The translations under genes and the position numbers were made by a program. Positions 7,589 through 15,514 of a stretch of DNA of 64,000 bases are shown one piece after another; position 1 is the first letter of the stretch, and each line of letters starts with the position of its first letter. Source of the DNA: Streptomyces spongiicola (GTDB taxonomy: Bacteria > Actinomycetota > Actinomycetes > Streptomycetales > Streptomycetaceae); NCBI RefSeq assembly GCF_003122365.1, contig NZ_CP029254.1, positions 6,016,001 through 6,080,000 of the forward strand, given 5' to 3'. The notes beneath the pieces are model-generated. The model was not told the DNA's origin, made no database searches, and saw only the letters and a program-made list of their open reading frames with translations.

Positions 7589-8548
7589 GTGAGGCTTTTC
7601 CGGCGAGGGCCGAAGCGGGACGGGGACGACACCCCTCGGGACGCGGAGTACGCCTTCTTCTCGGTGGCGGAGGGCTCCCACTTCCGCGGCCAGGTCCGGG
7701 AGGCGTTCGCCGAGCGCGGCCTGGAGGTCACCGTCTACGCGGACGCCGTCACCGACAGTGCCGGACGCCAGTTCGGGCTCGGCAACCTGGCCGCCGTCTG
7801 CCACAACGACGAGCGGGGCCCCCGCGTATGGCCGAAGGTCATTCGAGACCATGTCGGCATGGTGCTCCGCACCATGGACGCGCCGTCCGCGCTGGACACC
7901 CTGCCGCCCGAGCAGATCCGGTCCCAGCTGTACCCCAGGGTGATCGGCTCCGAGGGCCTGGACAGGGAAACGTTCCGCTATGCCCGGCCGCTCGCGCCGG
8001 GACTGAGCGAGGTGCTCGCGCTCGACCTCCCCGAGAGCGTGATGATCCTGACCGATGACGCCCTTGCGCCGCTCGGGGACGTACCGGTGCTGCGCGAACG
8101 GGCGATGGCCAATCTGCGGGACCTTCCCGTGGAGGGACACGAGACCATCAAGGACGCCGGAGGCATGCGCCTGGAGGTGGTGGTCGGCGACTCCTTCTAC
8201 ACGGCCAGCCGGGTCCTCGCCCTGGACACGCTCGTCCGCCAGGTCACCGGGCAGCGGATCACACCGGACGGTGCCCTCGTAGCGCTGCCGTTCCGGCATC
8301 AGATCGCCTTCCACGTCATCCGCGACGCCGGGGTCATCCCGTCCCTGAACGCCCTGGCCGCCTTCGCCGCGTCCGGGTACGCCGACACGCCGGGGGCGAT
8401 CACCCCCTACGTCTACTGGTGGCGGGCCGGGTCGCTGACCCAGCTCAGCGACCGGGACCGGGACGGGGACGGGCTGCGGATCGTGGTCGGCGAGGAATTC
8501 CAGGACATGCTGGAACGTCTCGTGGCACGGCATCCGGGTGACGACTGA
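7589..8548 (+). CDS. DUF1444 (YtpQ)-like conserved protein
   Basis: This 319-residue soluble protein has no signal peptide or membrane segment. The order of conserved blocks (QLYPRVIGSE, LALDLPESVMILTDDAL, ANLRDLPVEGHE, FYTASRVLALDTLV, ALVALPFRHQIAFHVI and a late YVYWWRAGSLTQL) resembles DUF1444 proteins such as Bacillus YtpQ, whose function is unknown. The N-terminus has a basic head RLFRRGPKR. The GTG at 7589 is chosen because homology-like sequence begins there and a purine-rich stretch precedes it; an in-frame extension upstream looks non-coding. Confidence 0.75.
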   Translation: MRLFRRGPKRDGDDTPRDAEYAFFSVAEGSHFRGQVREAFAERGLEVTVYADAVTDSAGRQFGLGNLAAVCHNDERGPRVWPKVIRDHVGMVLRTMDAPSALDTLPPEQIRSQLYPRVIGSEGLDRETFRYARPLAPGLSEVLALDLPESVMILTDDALAPLGDVPVLRERAMANLRDLPVEGHETIKDAGGMRLEVVVGDSFYTASRVLALDTLVRQVTGQRITPDGALVALPFRHQIAFHVIRDAGVIPSLNALAAFAASGYADTPGAITPYVYWWRAGSLTQLSDRDRDGDGLRIVVGEEFQDMLERLVARHPGDD

Positions 8549-8755
8549 GGTCAGGCATCCGGGCGACTGCTGACGGCCGGCATCCGGGCGGCGGCCGAGG
8601 CCCGCGGGGCTCCCGGACCGCGCTCCGCTCACGGCAGGCACCGGCGGCGGGCGGAGGGACGCGGCTTCCCGCACGCACCGGGCAACGCAGACGGGGCCGT
8701 TGGCCCCGTCAGGCCGAGGACCGCGCGCCGGCCGAGGACCGCGCGCCGGTCGGCC

Positions 8756-8797
8756 GATGACGGATGACAGATGACAGATGACGGATGACGGATGACA
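8756..8797. repeat. 7-bp tandem repeat GATGACR, six copies
   Basis: Six contiguous copies of GATGAC followed by A or G. Within the next 40 bp come further GATGACAG and CGACCGG units. It sits in a 375-bp gene-free gap (8549-8923) that also contains a 19-base direct repeat of GGCCGAGGACCGCGCGCCG near 8713-8750. No promoter was recognised with confidence. Confidence 0.95.
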
Positions 8798-8826
8798 GAC
8801 GGCCGGTCGATGTCAGATGACAGACG

Positions 8827-8862
<36 letters not shown>

Positions 8863-8923
8863 GCCGGGAAGGAATACCCGCGCCCGGCCCTTCCGGGCCG
8901 GCCGACACCCTACGGAGGAGCCC

Positions 8924-10060
8924 ATGCCCAGCACTGCCGAGGCCGCGCCGCCGGCGCCGTTCACCGCCGACGACTACCGGGTGCGGATGGCCCGCGCCGC
9001 CCGGACAGCCGCCGAGGCCGGGCTGTCCGGTCTCCTGGTGGCTCCCGGCCCGGACCTGGTCCACCTCACCGGCTACCAGCCCGTGCCGACCGAGCGGCTC
9101 ACCTTTCTCGTCCTCGTAGAAGGGCAGGACCCGGTGCTCGTCGTACCCGCCCTGGAGGCCCCGGACGCGCGGCGCGCCGCCGGCGGGCCCGCGCTCACCC
9201 TGCGGGACTGGACGGACGGCAAGGACCCGTACGCCGTCACCGCCGCACTGCTCGAAGGGCGCGGCCGCTACGGGATCAGCGACAACGCGTGGGCCATGCA
9301 CCTGCTCGGCATGCAGCGCGAACTGCCCGGTACCACCTACACGGCGCTGACGCGGGCCCTGCCCATGCTGCGCGCGGTCAAGGACGAGCGGGAACTCGCC
9401 CGGCTGGCGGCGGCCGGTGCCGCCGCCGACGAGGCGTACCGCGAGATCCTCAAGGTCCGCTTCTCCGGCCGCAAGGAGACCGACGTGGCCGCGGACCTCG
9501 CCGCCCTGCTGCTGCGGTTCGGGCACTCGCAGGTGGACTTCACCGTCGTCGGCTCGGGCCCCAACGGGGCGAACCCGCACCACGAGGCCGGTGAACGCAC
9601 CATCGTGGAGGGCGACATGGTGGTCCTCGACTTCGGCGGGCTGAAGGACGGATACGGCTCCGACACCACCCGGACCGTGCACGTGGGCGAGCCGACGGAG
9701 GAGGAGCGCCGGGTCCACGACATCGTGCGCGAGGCGCAGCAGGCCGGGTTCGAGGCGGTCCGGCCGGGGGCTGCCTGCCAGGACGTCGACCGGGCGGCGC
9801 GGGCGGTGATCGACGGCGCCGGCTACGGGGCGTACTTCATCCACCGCACCGGTCACGGCATCGGCGTCACCACGCACGAGCCGCCGTACATCATCGAGGG
9901 GGAGGAGCGGCCGCTGGTGCCGGGAATGTGCTTCTCGGTGGAGCCGGGCATCTACCTCCCCGGCCGCTTCGGGGTGCGGATCGAGGACATCGTGACCGTC
10001 ACGGACACGGGCGGCCGGCGGCTGAACAGCACACCGCGCGAGCTGGCGATCGTCGAGTGA
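8924..10060 (+). CDS. M24-family aminopeptidase (Xaa-Pro type)
   Basis: This 378-residue cytoplasmic protein has an N-terminal creatinase-like domain (about residues 15-150) and a C-terminal pita-bread metallopeptidase domain. The five metal ligands are visible: Asp in VVLDFGG, Asp in YGSDTTRTV, His in HRTGHGIG, Glu in FSVEPGIY and Glu in VRIEDIV. It should remove an N-terminal residue preceding proline using Mn or Co. ATG 8924 follows GGAGGAG. It stands alone, with repeat-filled gaps on both sides. Confidence 0.93.
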   Translation: MPSTAEAAPPAPFTADDYRVRMARAARTAAEAGLSGLLVAPGPDLVHLTGYQPVPTERLTFLVLVEGQDPVLVVPALEAPDARRAAGGPALTLRDWTDGKDPYAVTAALLEGRGRYGISDNAWAMHLLGMQRELPGTTYTALTRALPMLRAVKDERELARLAAAGAAADEAYREILKVRFSGRKETDVAADLAALLLRFGHSQVDFTVVGSGPNGANPHHEAGERTIVEGDMVVLDFGGLKDGYGSDTTRTVHVGEPTEEERRVHDIVREAQQAGFEAVRPGAACQDVDRAARAVIDGAGYGAYFIHRTGHGIGVTTHEPPYIIEGEERPLVPGMCFSVEPGIYLPGRFGVRIEDIVTVTDTGGRRLNSTPRELAIVE

Positions 10061-10195
10061 GCAGCAAGCGGGCGGCGTCCCCTTCCGGTTCGGCTCGGCC
10101 GGCCGCTCCCGGTCCGCTCGGCACCCGGCCATGCGCGCCCCGGGTTCCGCGAGGCGCTGCTCGGCCGGCTCAGCAGGGCGAGCCGGCCGGAGCGC

Positions 10196-10260
10196 GGTTC
10201 GGGACGGGCCGGGGTGTGGTTCGGGACGGGCCGGGGTGTGGTTCGGGACGGGCCGGGGTG
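10196..10260. repeat. 22-bp tandem repeat, three copies
   Basis: The unit GGTTCGGGACGGGCCGGGGT(GT) occurs three times without variation, apart from a shortened last copy. It lies between the converging peptidase (stop 10060) and treZ (stop 10310). Confidence 0.95.
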
Positions 10261-10309
10261 CCGGGTCACGGGCGTGACCCATGCTGCGCGGTCACACGCA
10301 CGCTTCGTG

Positions 10310-12061
10310 TCACACCTCGTGCAGCACCGCACATGACTCGCCCGCCAGTTCGAGCACCCCTGCCGGCCCCGGCGGCACGGCCGGGCCCCACGCGGCGAGC
10401 AGTCTGCCGCCCCCGTAGCCCAGGGGAATGCGGGCCGGTTCGCCGCCGAAGTTGACCGCGACCCGGATCTCCCCTCGCCGGAAGACGAACCAGCGTGCCA
10501 CCTCGTCGTAGGCGACCCGGACGGCCGCCAGGTCCGGGTCGGACAGGTCCGGCTCGCCCCGGCGCAGGGCGATCAGCTCGCGGTACCACGCCAGCAGCCG
10601 GGCGTGGGGTTCGCGGACCCGCTCGGAGCGGTCCAGGCAGGACCGCTCCCGGGTGGCGGGGTCCTGCGGGTCGGGGATGTCCCGCGCCGCCCAGCCGGTG
10701 CCGGCGAACTCCCGCCGCCTGCCCTGCCGTACCGCCTCGGCGAGTTCCGGGTCCGTGTGGTCGGTGAAGAACTGCCACGGGGTACGGGCGCCCCACTCCT
10801 CGCCCATGAACAGCATCGGGACGTACGGTCCCGTCAGCACCAGCGCGGCCGCGCAGGCGAGCAGCCCGGGGGAGAGGGACGCCGACAGCCGGTCGCCCGT
10901 CGCCCGGTTGCCGATCTGGTCATGGGTCTGGGCGTAGCCGACGAACCGGTGCGCCGGGGTGCGGACGAGATCGACGGGCCGTCCGTGCGTGCGGCCGCGG
11001 AACGTCGAGTACGTGCCGTCGTGGAAGAACACATGCCCGAGGGTCTTGGCGAGTGCGCCGAGCGGCGCGCGCGCGAAGTCGGCGTAGTAGCCCTGCGACT
11101 CGCCTGTCAGCGCGGTGTGCAGGGCGTGGTGGAAGTCGTCGTTCCACTGGGTGTGGATCCCGAGGCCGCCCTCCTCGCGCGGGGTGGTCGTCCTCGGGTC
11201 GCACCGGTCGGACTCGGCGATCAGGAACACCGGCCGCCGCACCTCGGCCCCGAACCGGTCGACCGCCGCCGACAGTTCCTCGAGGAAGGTCAGGGCGCGG
11301 GTGTCGACCAGGGCGTGGACCGCGTCCAGCCGCAGTCCGTCGACGCGGTAGTCCCGCAGCCACGCCAGCGCGCTGCCGATCAGGTACGCGCGCACCTCGT
11401 CGGAGCCGGGCGCGTCGAGGTTGACCGCCGAGCCCCACGGCGTGTGGTGGAGGTCCGTCAGATACGGCCCGAACGCCGGCAGATGGTTGCCGGACGGCCC
11501 CAGGTGGTTGTGCACCACGTCCAGCACCACACCGAGGCCGAGGCCGTGCGCCGTGTCGACGAAGCGCTTCAGCGCCCCGGGACCGCCGTACGGCTCGTGC
11601 ACGGCCCAGGGCGCCACGCCGTCGTAACCCCAGCCGTGCGACCCCGGAAAGGGGCACAGGGGCATCAGCTCCACATGGGTGACGCCGAGTTCCGCCAGCT
11701 CATCGAGCCGTGCGGCGGCGGCGTCGAGCGTGCCCTCGGGTGTGTAGGTGCCGACGTGCAGTTCGTAGAGGACCGCGCCCACGAGGTCCCGGCCGCGCCA
11801 GTCCTCGTTGCGCCAGACGTACGCGTCGGGGGAGACCACGGCGCTCGGCCCGTCCGGGCCGCCGGGCTGCCGGCGCGAGCGGGGATCGGGCAGGACGGGG
11901 CCGCCGTCCAGCCGGAAGCCGTACCGGTCCCCGTCACCTGCGTCCGCCTCGGCCGTCCACCAGTCCTCCCGTGACGGATCGCGTTCCATCCCCTGTTCGG
12001 TGTCCTCCAGCCACAAGTCGACCCGGTCCTGTGCGTGCGGTGCCCATACCTCGAACAGCAC
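10310..12061 (-). CDS. treZ: malto-oligosyltrehalose trehalohydrolase
   Basis: This 583-residue GH13 enzyme releases trehalose from maltooligosyltrehalose made by TreY. The N-terminal beta-sandwich begins LFEVWAPHAQDRVDLWL. In the barrel, DVVHNHLGPSGNH is region I, DGLRLDAVHAL holds the nucleophile Asp (region II), FLIAESD the acid/base Glu (region III), and QTHDQIGN is region IV. These variants, especially DAVHAL and HDQIGN, are specific to TreZ. Length is normal. It starts at GTG 12061 with AGGGG upstream, immediately downstream of a hexamer microsatellite. Its partner treY lies 13 kb away on the same strand. Confidence 0.95.
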   Translation of the reverse strand: MLFEVWAPHAQDRVDLWLEDTEQGMERDPSREDWWTAEADAGDGDRYGFRLDGGPVLPDPRSRRQPGGPDGPSAVVSPDAYVWRNEDWRGRDLVGAVLYELHVGTYTPEGTLDAAAARLDELAELGVTHVELMPLCPFPGSHGWGYDGVAPWAVHEPYGGPGALKRFVDTAHGLGLGVVLDVVHNHLGPSGNHLPAFGPYLTDLHHTPWGSAVNLDAPGSDEVRAYLIGSALAWLRDYRVDGLRLDAVHALVDTRALTFLEELSAAVDRFGAEVRRPVFLIAESDRCDPRTTTPREEGGLGIHTQWNDDFHHALHTALTGESQGYYADFARAPLGALAKTLGHVFFHDGTYSTFRGRTHGRPVDLVRTPAHRFVGYAQTHDQIGNRATGDRLSASLSPGLLACAAALVLTGPYVPMLFMGEEWGARTPWQFFTDHTDPELAEAVRQGRRREFAGTGWAARDIPDPQDPATRERSCLDRSERVREPHARLLAWYRELIALRRGEPDLSDPDLAAVRVAYDEVARWFVFRRGEIRVAVNFGGEPARIPLGYGGGRLLAAWGPAVPPGPAGVLELAGESCAVLHEV

Positions 12062-12080
12062 GTGATCGATCCCCTGTCGT

Positions 12081-12225
12081 GTCGGCGTCGGCGTTCATGT
12101 GGGCGTTGATGTGGGCGTTGGTGTTGGTGTTGGTGTTGGTGTTGGTTTTGGTGTCGGTGTTGGCCTTGGCGTTGGCCTTCGTGTCGGTGTTGGTGTTGGC
12201 GTCGATGTGGGCATCGGCGTTCATG
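12081..12225. repeat. GTGTTG-type hexamer microsatellite upstream of treZ
   Basis: About 145 bp made of GTTGGT/GTGTTG hexamers and single-base variants (GGCGTT, GTCGGT, GATGTG). It begins 20 bp upstream of the treZ start codon, in the place expected for its promoter or leader. The T content is very high for this genome. On the minus strand it would read as an Asn-Thr repeat, but in a frame different from treZ. Confidence 0.9.
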
Positions 12226-12367
12226 GCGGCGCAGACGCCGCAGACGACGTCCCTGCGACCGGCGCCGGCGGACTCGTCCCGTGCTGCGTCGTGAGCGGTG
12301 GTTTCCTCCCATCCTGGCAATTCCGACCCCGGGAGGCGCCGTACTCGCCGGTACCAGGGTCCGCGCC

Positions 12368-12574
12368 ATGACATCGCCCTCCCCGGCTCCTCGCTCCGCG
12401 ACACCTCCGTCCCCGCCACCTCCGTCCCCGCCACCGCTCCCCGCCTTCCCACCCGGGTTCCTCTGGGGCGCCACGGCGTCCGCGTTCCGGACGGGGGTCG
12501 CCGGGCTGGGACGGCCCGAGGAGCGGCCGCGCGCGGTGCGGGCCCCGCGGCTGTCCGGCCGGGTGCCCGCATGA
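12368..12574 (+). pseudogene. GH1 beta-glucosidase N-terminal relic
   Basis: An ATG opens a Pro/Ser-rich head (about 27 residues with repeated TPPSPPP) followed by LPAFPPGFLWGATASAF. This matches the conserved first beta-strand of family 1 beta-glucosidases (FPxGFLWGAATSAYQxEGA). After SAF the expected Q-x-E-G is lost and the frame runs on as an arginine-rich tail to a stop at 12574. Only about 45 of some 450 residues remain, so this is a decayed gene fragment. It lies upstream of the FHA gene and divergent from treZ. Confidence 0.6.
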
Positions 12575-12576
12575 CA

Positions 12577-12993
12577 GGCGGCGCGCACCCGCGCGGGGGC
12601 GGCCCTGCCTCGCCCAGGGCGCCGACGGCCTTCCGCGGCGGCGCGCACCCGCGCGGGGGCGGCACCCGCTCCGCGCGCACCGGGGCAGAAGCAGACCAGA
12701 CTCCGGGACCGGTCCTCCGGGGCCGGTCACCGGTCTCGCAGAGAGCGGGCGTCTCGCGGAAGGCAGACGCCCTCGCGCAGGCGCGGAGCGGTGGCCGCAC
12801 GTATGCGGGGAGCGGTGGCCGCACGTATGCGGGTAGCGGGGAGCGCAAGGGCACGGAGCAGGGCCGGCCGTGGCGGAGGCGGGGCAGGGGCCGCCACCCG
12901 GCAGCGGCCTTCCAACTCGCCGCAGTCCGGGCCTTCCCCGCAGCCTCCCGGGGAGTGCCGAACCGGCACCGAAGCGATCTCCCCTGTCCCTTC
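12577..12993. other. gene-free spacer with direct repeats
   Basis: Follows the beta-glucosidase relic. An exact 27-bp direct repeat (core GCGCGCACCCGCGCGGGGGC) occurs at 12577-12603 and 12637-12663, and GTGGCCGCACGTATGCGGG is repeated near 12790-12835. No convincing coding sequence is seen; long open frames on both strands here are arginine/proline rich and lack family motifs. Confidence 0.6.
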
Positions 12994-13022
12994 TGGACAC
13001 CCGGAGCGCCCGATCGGACAAT
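12994..13022 (+). promoter_or_regulatory. promoter for a leaderless FHA-protein mRNA
   Basis: TGGACA (12994-12999) and GACAAT (13017-13022) are separated by 17 bp. The GTG start follows 7 bases after the -10 box, so transcription would begin at the start codon. No ribosome site is present, as expected for a leaderless message. Confidence 0.65.
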
Positions 13023-13029
13023 CGGGTCT

Positions 13030-13581
13030 GTGACGTCCTCCTCCGAGTTCCAGACGCATCCCGCGCGGCCCTCCGACGCCGAGCGGGAGCGCGTGCTCGG
13101 GGTGCTCCGGGAGGGCGCCGTCCAGGGCCGGCTCTCACATGACACGTTCGTGCGGCGCATGGAACTCGCCCTGGCCGCCCGCGGACCGGACGAACTCCGG
13201 GTGCTCACCGCGGACCTGCGGCCGTACGGCGGCCGTCTGTCCGACAAGCTGTTCGGTGCGGTGGGGAGGGTCTCGGCGTTCTCGATGAGGCTCGGCCGCG
13301 CCTGGCGGGCGGAGCGGCTACCTCCGCTGCTGCTGCCGGAGCCCGGGCCGTCGCCCCTGCGCATCGGCCGCGATCCGTCCAACGGGCTGCGGCTCAGCCA
13401 TGAGACGGTGTCGCGGCTGCACGCCGAACTGTCGCTGCGCGGCGGCCTGTGGGTGCTCCGCGACCTCGGCTCGACCAACGGCACGACCGTCAACGGCCGT
13501 CGTGTGACCGGCTCGGTGGTGGTCCGGGCCGGGGACATGGTCGGCTTCGGTCAGATGGGCTTCCGCCTCGACGCGCGCTGA
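13030..13581 (+). CDS. DUF1707-FHA domain protein
   Basis: This 183-residue protein has two domains. An N-terminal DUF1707 module (about residues 12-60: RPSDAERERVLGVLREGAVQGRLSHDTFVRRM...) is common in actinobacterial membrane or signalling proteins. A C-terminal forkhead-associated domain (about 105-175: LRIGRDPSNGLRLSHETVSRLHAEL, LRDLGSTNGTTVNG) has all the phosphothreonine-binding residues (GR, SxxH, TNGT). It is likely a reader of Ser/Thr kinase phosphorylation. GTG 13030 is supported by the leaderless promoter. Its final codons are duplicated downstream at 13624-13644. Confidence 0.9.
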   Translation: MTSSSEFQTHPARPSDAERERVLGVLREGAVQGRLSHDTFVRRMELALAARGPDELRVLTADLRPYGGRLSDKLFGAVGRVSAFSMRLGRAWRAERLPPLLLPEPGPSPLRIGRDPSNGLRLSHETVSRLHAELSLRGGLWVLRDLGSTNGTTVNGRRVTGSVVVRAGDMVGFGQMGFRLDAR

Positions 13582-13748
13582 GCGGCGGCTCGGTGGAGTC
13601 GGGCGTCGTGGTCGGCGAGGGGCTCCGCCTCGACGCGCGCTGAGAGGCGGCACCCGGCCCGGCGGGGCCCGTACGCGCGTACGCGCAGTCCAGCCACGAC
13701 CGGGAGCCGGCGACGCACCCGGCGGGGCCCGTACGCGCGTACGCGCAG
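13562..13748. repeat. duplicated gene end and 31-bp direct repeat
   Basis: The last bases of the FHA gene (TCCGCCTCGACGCGCGCTGAG, 13562-13582) recur exactly at 13624-13644. Just downstream, a 31-bp sequence containing the self-complementary GTACGCGCGTACGCGC occurs at 13658-13688 and 13718-13748. The rest of 13582-14031 holds no gene. Confidence 0.85.
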
Positions 13749-13931
13749 GGGGTGACCCGGAGCCGCGGGGGCGGGACCGGCGCCCGCATCCCGGGCGGCT
13801 GCCCCGTCCTGGCGACGCATCCCGTCCCGGCGGCGTATGCCGTCCTGCCGTATCCCGCAGCCGTCGTCCCCGCCCCAGAGCACCCCGCACACCTTCGGTC
13901 ACACTCGGTTACCCCCAGAATCGCGCGGTCT

Positions 13932-13961
13932 CCCCTGAGTCGGTACTTTCTTGATCAGGGG
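13932..13961. promoter_or_regulatory. inverted repeat upstream of universal stress gene
   Basis: CCCCTGA (13932-13938) and TCAGGGG (13955-13961) are perfect 7-bp complements across 16 bp, ending 70 bp before the stress-protein start. The T-rich centre (GTACTTTCTTGA) may include promoter elements. It could be a regulator site for the stress/pentose-phosphate gene group; the regulator is unknown. Confidence 0.45.
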
Positions 13962-14031
13962 TCCTTTCGCGCCGACGGCCGCGCCCGACGCGCCCGGCCC
14001 CTCCGCGAGAGCCCGAGGCAAGGAGGGCAGC

Positions 14032-14889
14032 ATGTCCCGACCGATCGCCGTGGGAGTGGACGGCTCCGACGGAAGTCTCGCGGCCGTGGACTGGGCCGCC
14101 GACGAGGCCGCGCTGCGCGCCGCCCCGCTGCGGCTGGTGTACGCCACGCAGTGGATCCCCCACCAGCCGCAGGCCGTGCGGATGACACACGAGGAGCGGG
14201 CCGAGGAGGCGGGAGACGTCCTGGGCGCCATGGAGGAGCGCGCCCGCGCCCGCAGGCCCCAGCTGACCCTGGCCGCCGAGGAGGTCGAGGACGCGCCCGC
14301 CCGGGTGCTGCTGGACGCGGGGTCCGAGGCCGACATCCTCGTCGTGGGGACGCACGGGCTCAGCGGCATCGGCGGGTTCATGGTCGGCTCCGTCGGGCAG
14401 GAGGTGGTCGCGGACGCGAAACAGCCGGTGGTGCTGGTGCGGCCCGACTACCGCGAGGACGCCCATGGCGAGCACGGCCGGAACAAGGTCGTGCTCGGTC
14501 TCGACATCGACGACGCCGCGGACGAAGTGCTCGAATTCGCGTTCGACTACGCGGCCCGCCGCGGTGTCCCCCTGCATGTGCTGCACAGCTGGCACGCCCC
14601 GTTCCTGCACCGCCACCGGGTGGCCGCCGACACGGACTCGGGTCCGCGGGCCGAGATGGCCTCCGCGCTGGCGCAGGCGGTGCGGCCCTACCGCGACAAG
14701 TACCCCGCCGTGGACGTCGCCGAGGAGTCGGCCATCGGCCGGCCGGCCGACCGCCTCGTCGAGGAGGCCGCGGACGCCCGTCTCGTGGTACTCGGGAGGC
14801 GCCGGGGGCACGGTTCGCACATCGGCTCGACGACCCATGCCCTGATCCACCACGCCGCCTGCCCGGTGACCGTCGTCCCGCACGGCTGA
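14032..14889 (+). CDS. tandem universal stress protein (two UspA domains)
   Basis: This 285-residue protein has two UspA domains (about residues 1-140 and 150-285). The first starts IAVGVDGSDGSLAAVDWA and carries the ATP loop VVGTHGLSGIGGFMVGSVGQEV. The second starts VVLGLDIDDAADEVLEFAF and has VVLGRRRGHGSHIGSTTHALIHHAACPVTVV. Such paired proteins are induced in oxygen limitation, stationary phase or stress in actinobacteria. ATG 14032 has AGGAGGG upstream. It heads a plus-strand series with tkt, gnd, zwf, a HAD protein and GH65, although a 625-bp repeat spacer separates it from tkt. Confidence 0.94.
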   Translation: MSRPIAVGVDGSDGSLAAVDWAADEAALRAAPLRLVYATQWIPHQPQAVRMTHEERAEEAGDVLGAMEERARARRPQLTLAAEEVEDAPARVLLDAGSEADILVVGTHGLSGIGGFMVGSVGQEVVADAKQPVVLVRPDYREDAHGEHGRNKVVLGLDIDDAADEVLEFAFDYAARRGVPLHVLHSWHAPFLHRHRVAADTDSGPRAEMASALAQAVRPYRDKYPAVDVAEESAIGRPADRLVEEAADARLVVLGRRRGHGSHIGSTTHALIHHAACPVTVVPHG

Positions 14890-15514
14890 CGCGCCCGCCC
14901 CGCGGGCGCCCCTGCGGGTACCCGCCCGCAAGGCGCGTTTCACCCGGTGCGGGTGAGGCTTGCGCCGGGGTGCCCCGGACACGATGCGAGGAGTGCCGGC
15001 GGCATCGTCGGCACCAGGGGCCTCCGCCGTCTGCCGAGCGGGCCCGGAGACGGTCGGCGGCCCCGTGCCGGGCCCGTCCGCCGGGCGGGCCGCGACGGCG
15101 CGGAGAAGGCCACACGGAGAAGGCCACACGGAGAAGGGCCACGTGGAGAAGGAAGGCCACATGGCGGGAACGCGGATCACGCCGGGAACACGGATCACGC
15201 CGAGGGCCCGAAGAACACAGGCCCAGACGGCAGAGGCTCGAAGAACACAGACCCGAAGGACATGGATCCGGACGGCATAGGCCCGGGGAACACCGGCCCG
15301 GGCGACACACAGACGCTGGGCACACGGGCACGGAGCACACGTAGAACGCGAACAGGGAGTACGCCGACAACGACAAGCCCGAGAAGTCTGAGAACAGGCC
15401 CGAGAAGCCCGACAACGACAGGCCCGACAACAACAGGCCCGACAACAACAGGCCCGAGAACAACGCCGAGAAGCCCGAGAAGCCCGCGAACAAGGCCGAG
15501 AACGGGGATCGCTC
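14890..15514. repeat. purine-rich repeat spacer before tkt
   Basis: The first 200 bp are ordinary. From about 15100 there are repeated GGAGAAGGCCACA and GGAACACGGATCACGCC units, then from about 15370 repeats of GAGAAGCCC and GACAACAACAGGCCC. The composition is strikingly A-rich for this genome. One plus frame after the TAG at 15342-15344 is open to a TGA at 15516-15518 that overlaps the tkt ATG. It encodes a Lys/Glu/Pro/Asn/Asp repeat but has no start codon. No certain gene is present. Confidence 0.7.

Noticed and set aside
11934..12228. Asn-Thr repeat protein on the minus strand through the hexamer array
   Set aside because: It exists only because the DNA repeats every six bases; it overlaps the treZ start in another frame and shows no ribosome site.
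13752..15344. A 530-codon plus-strand frame across the stress protein gene
   Set aside because: It is a shadow of the UspA gene in another frame and continues through simple repeats before a stop at 15344.
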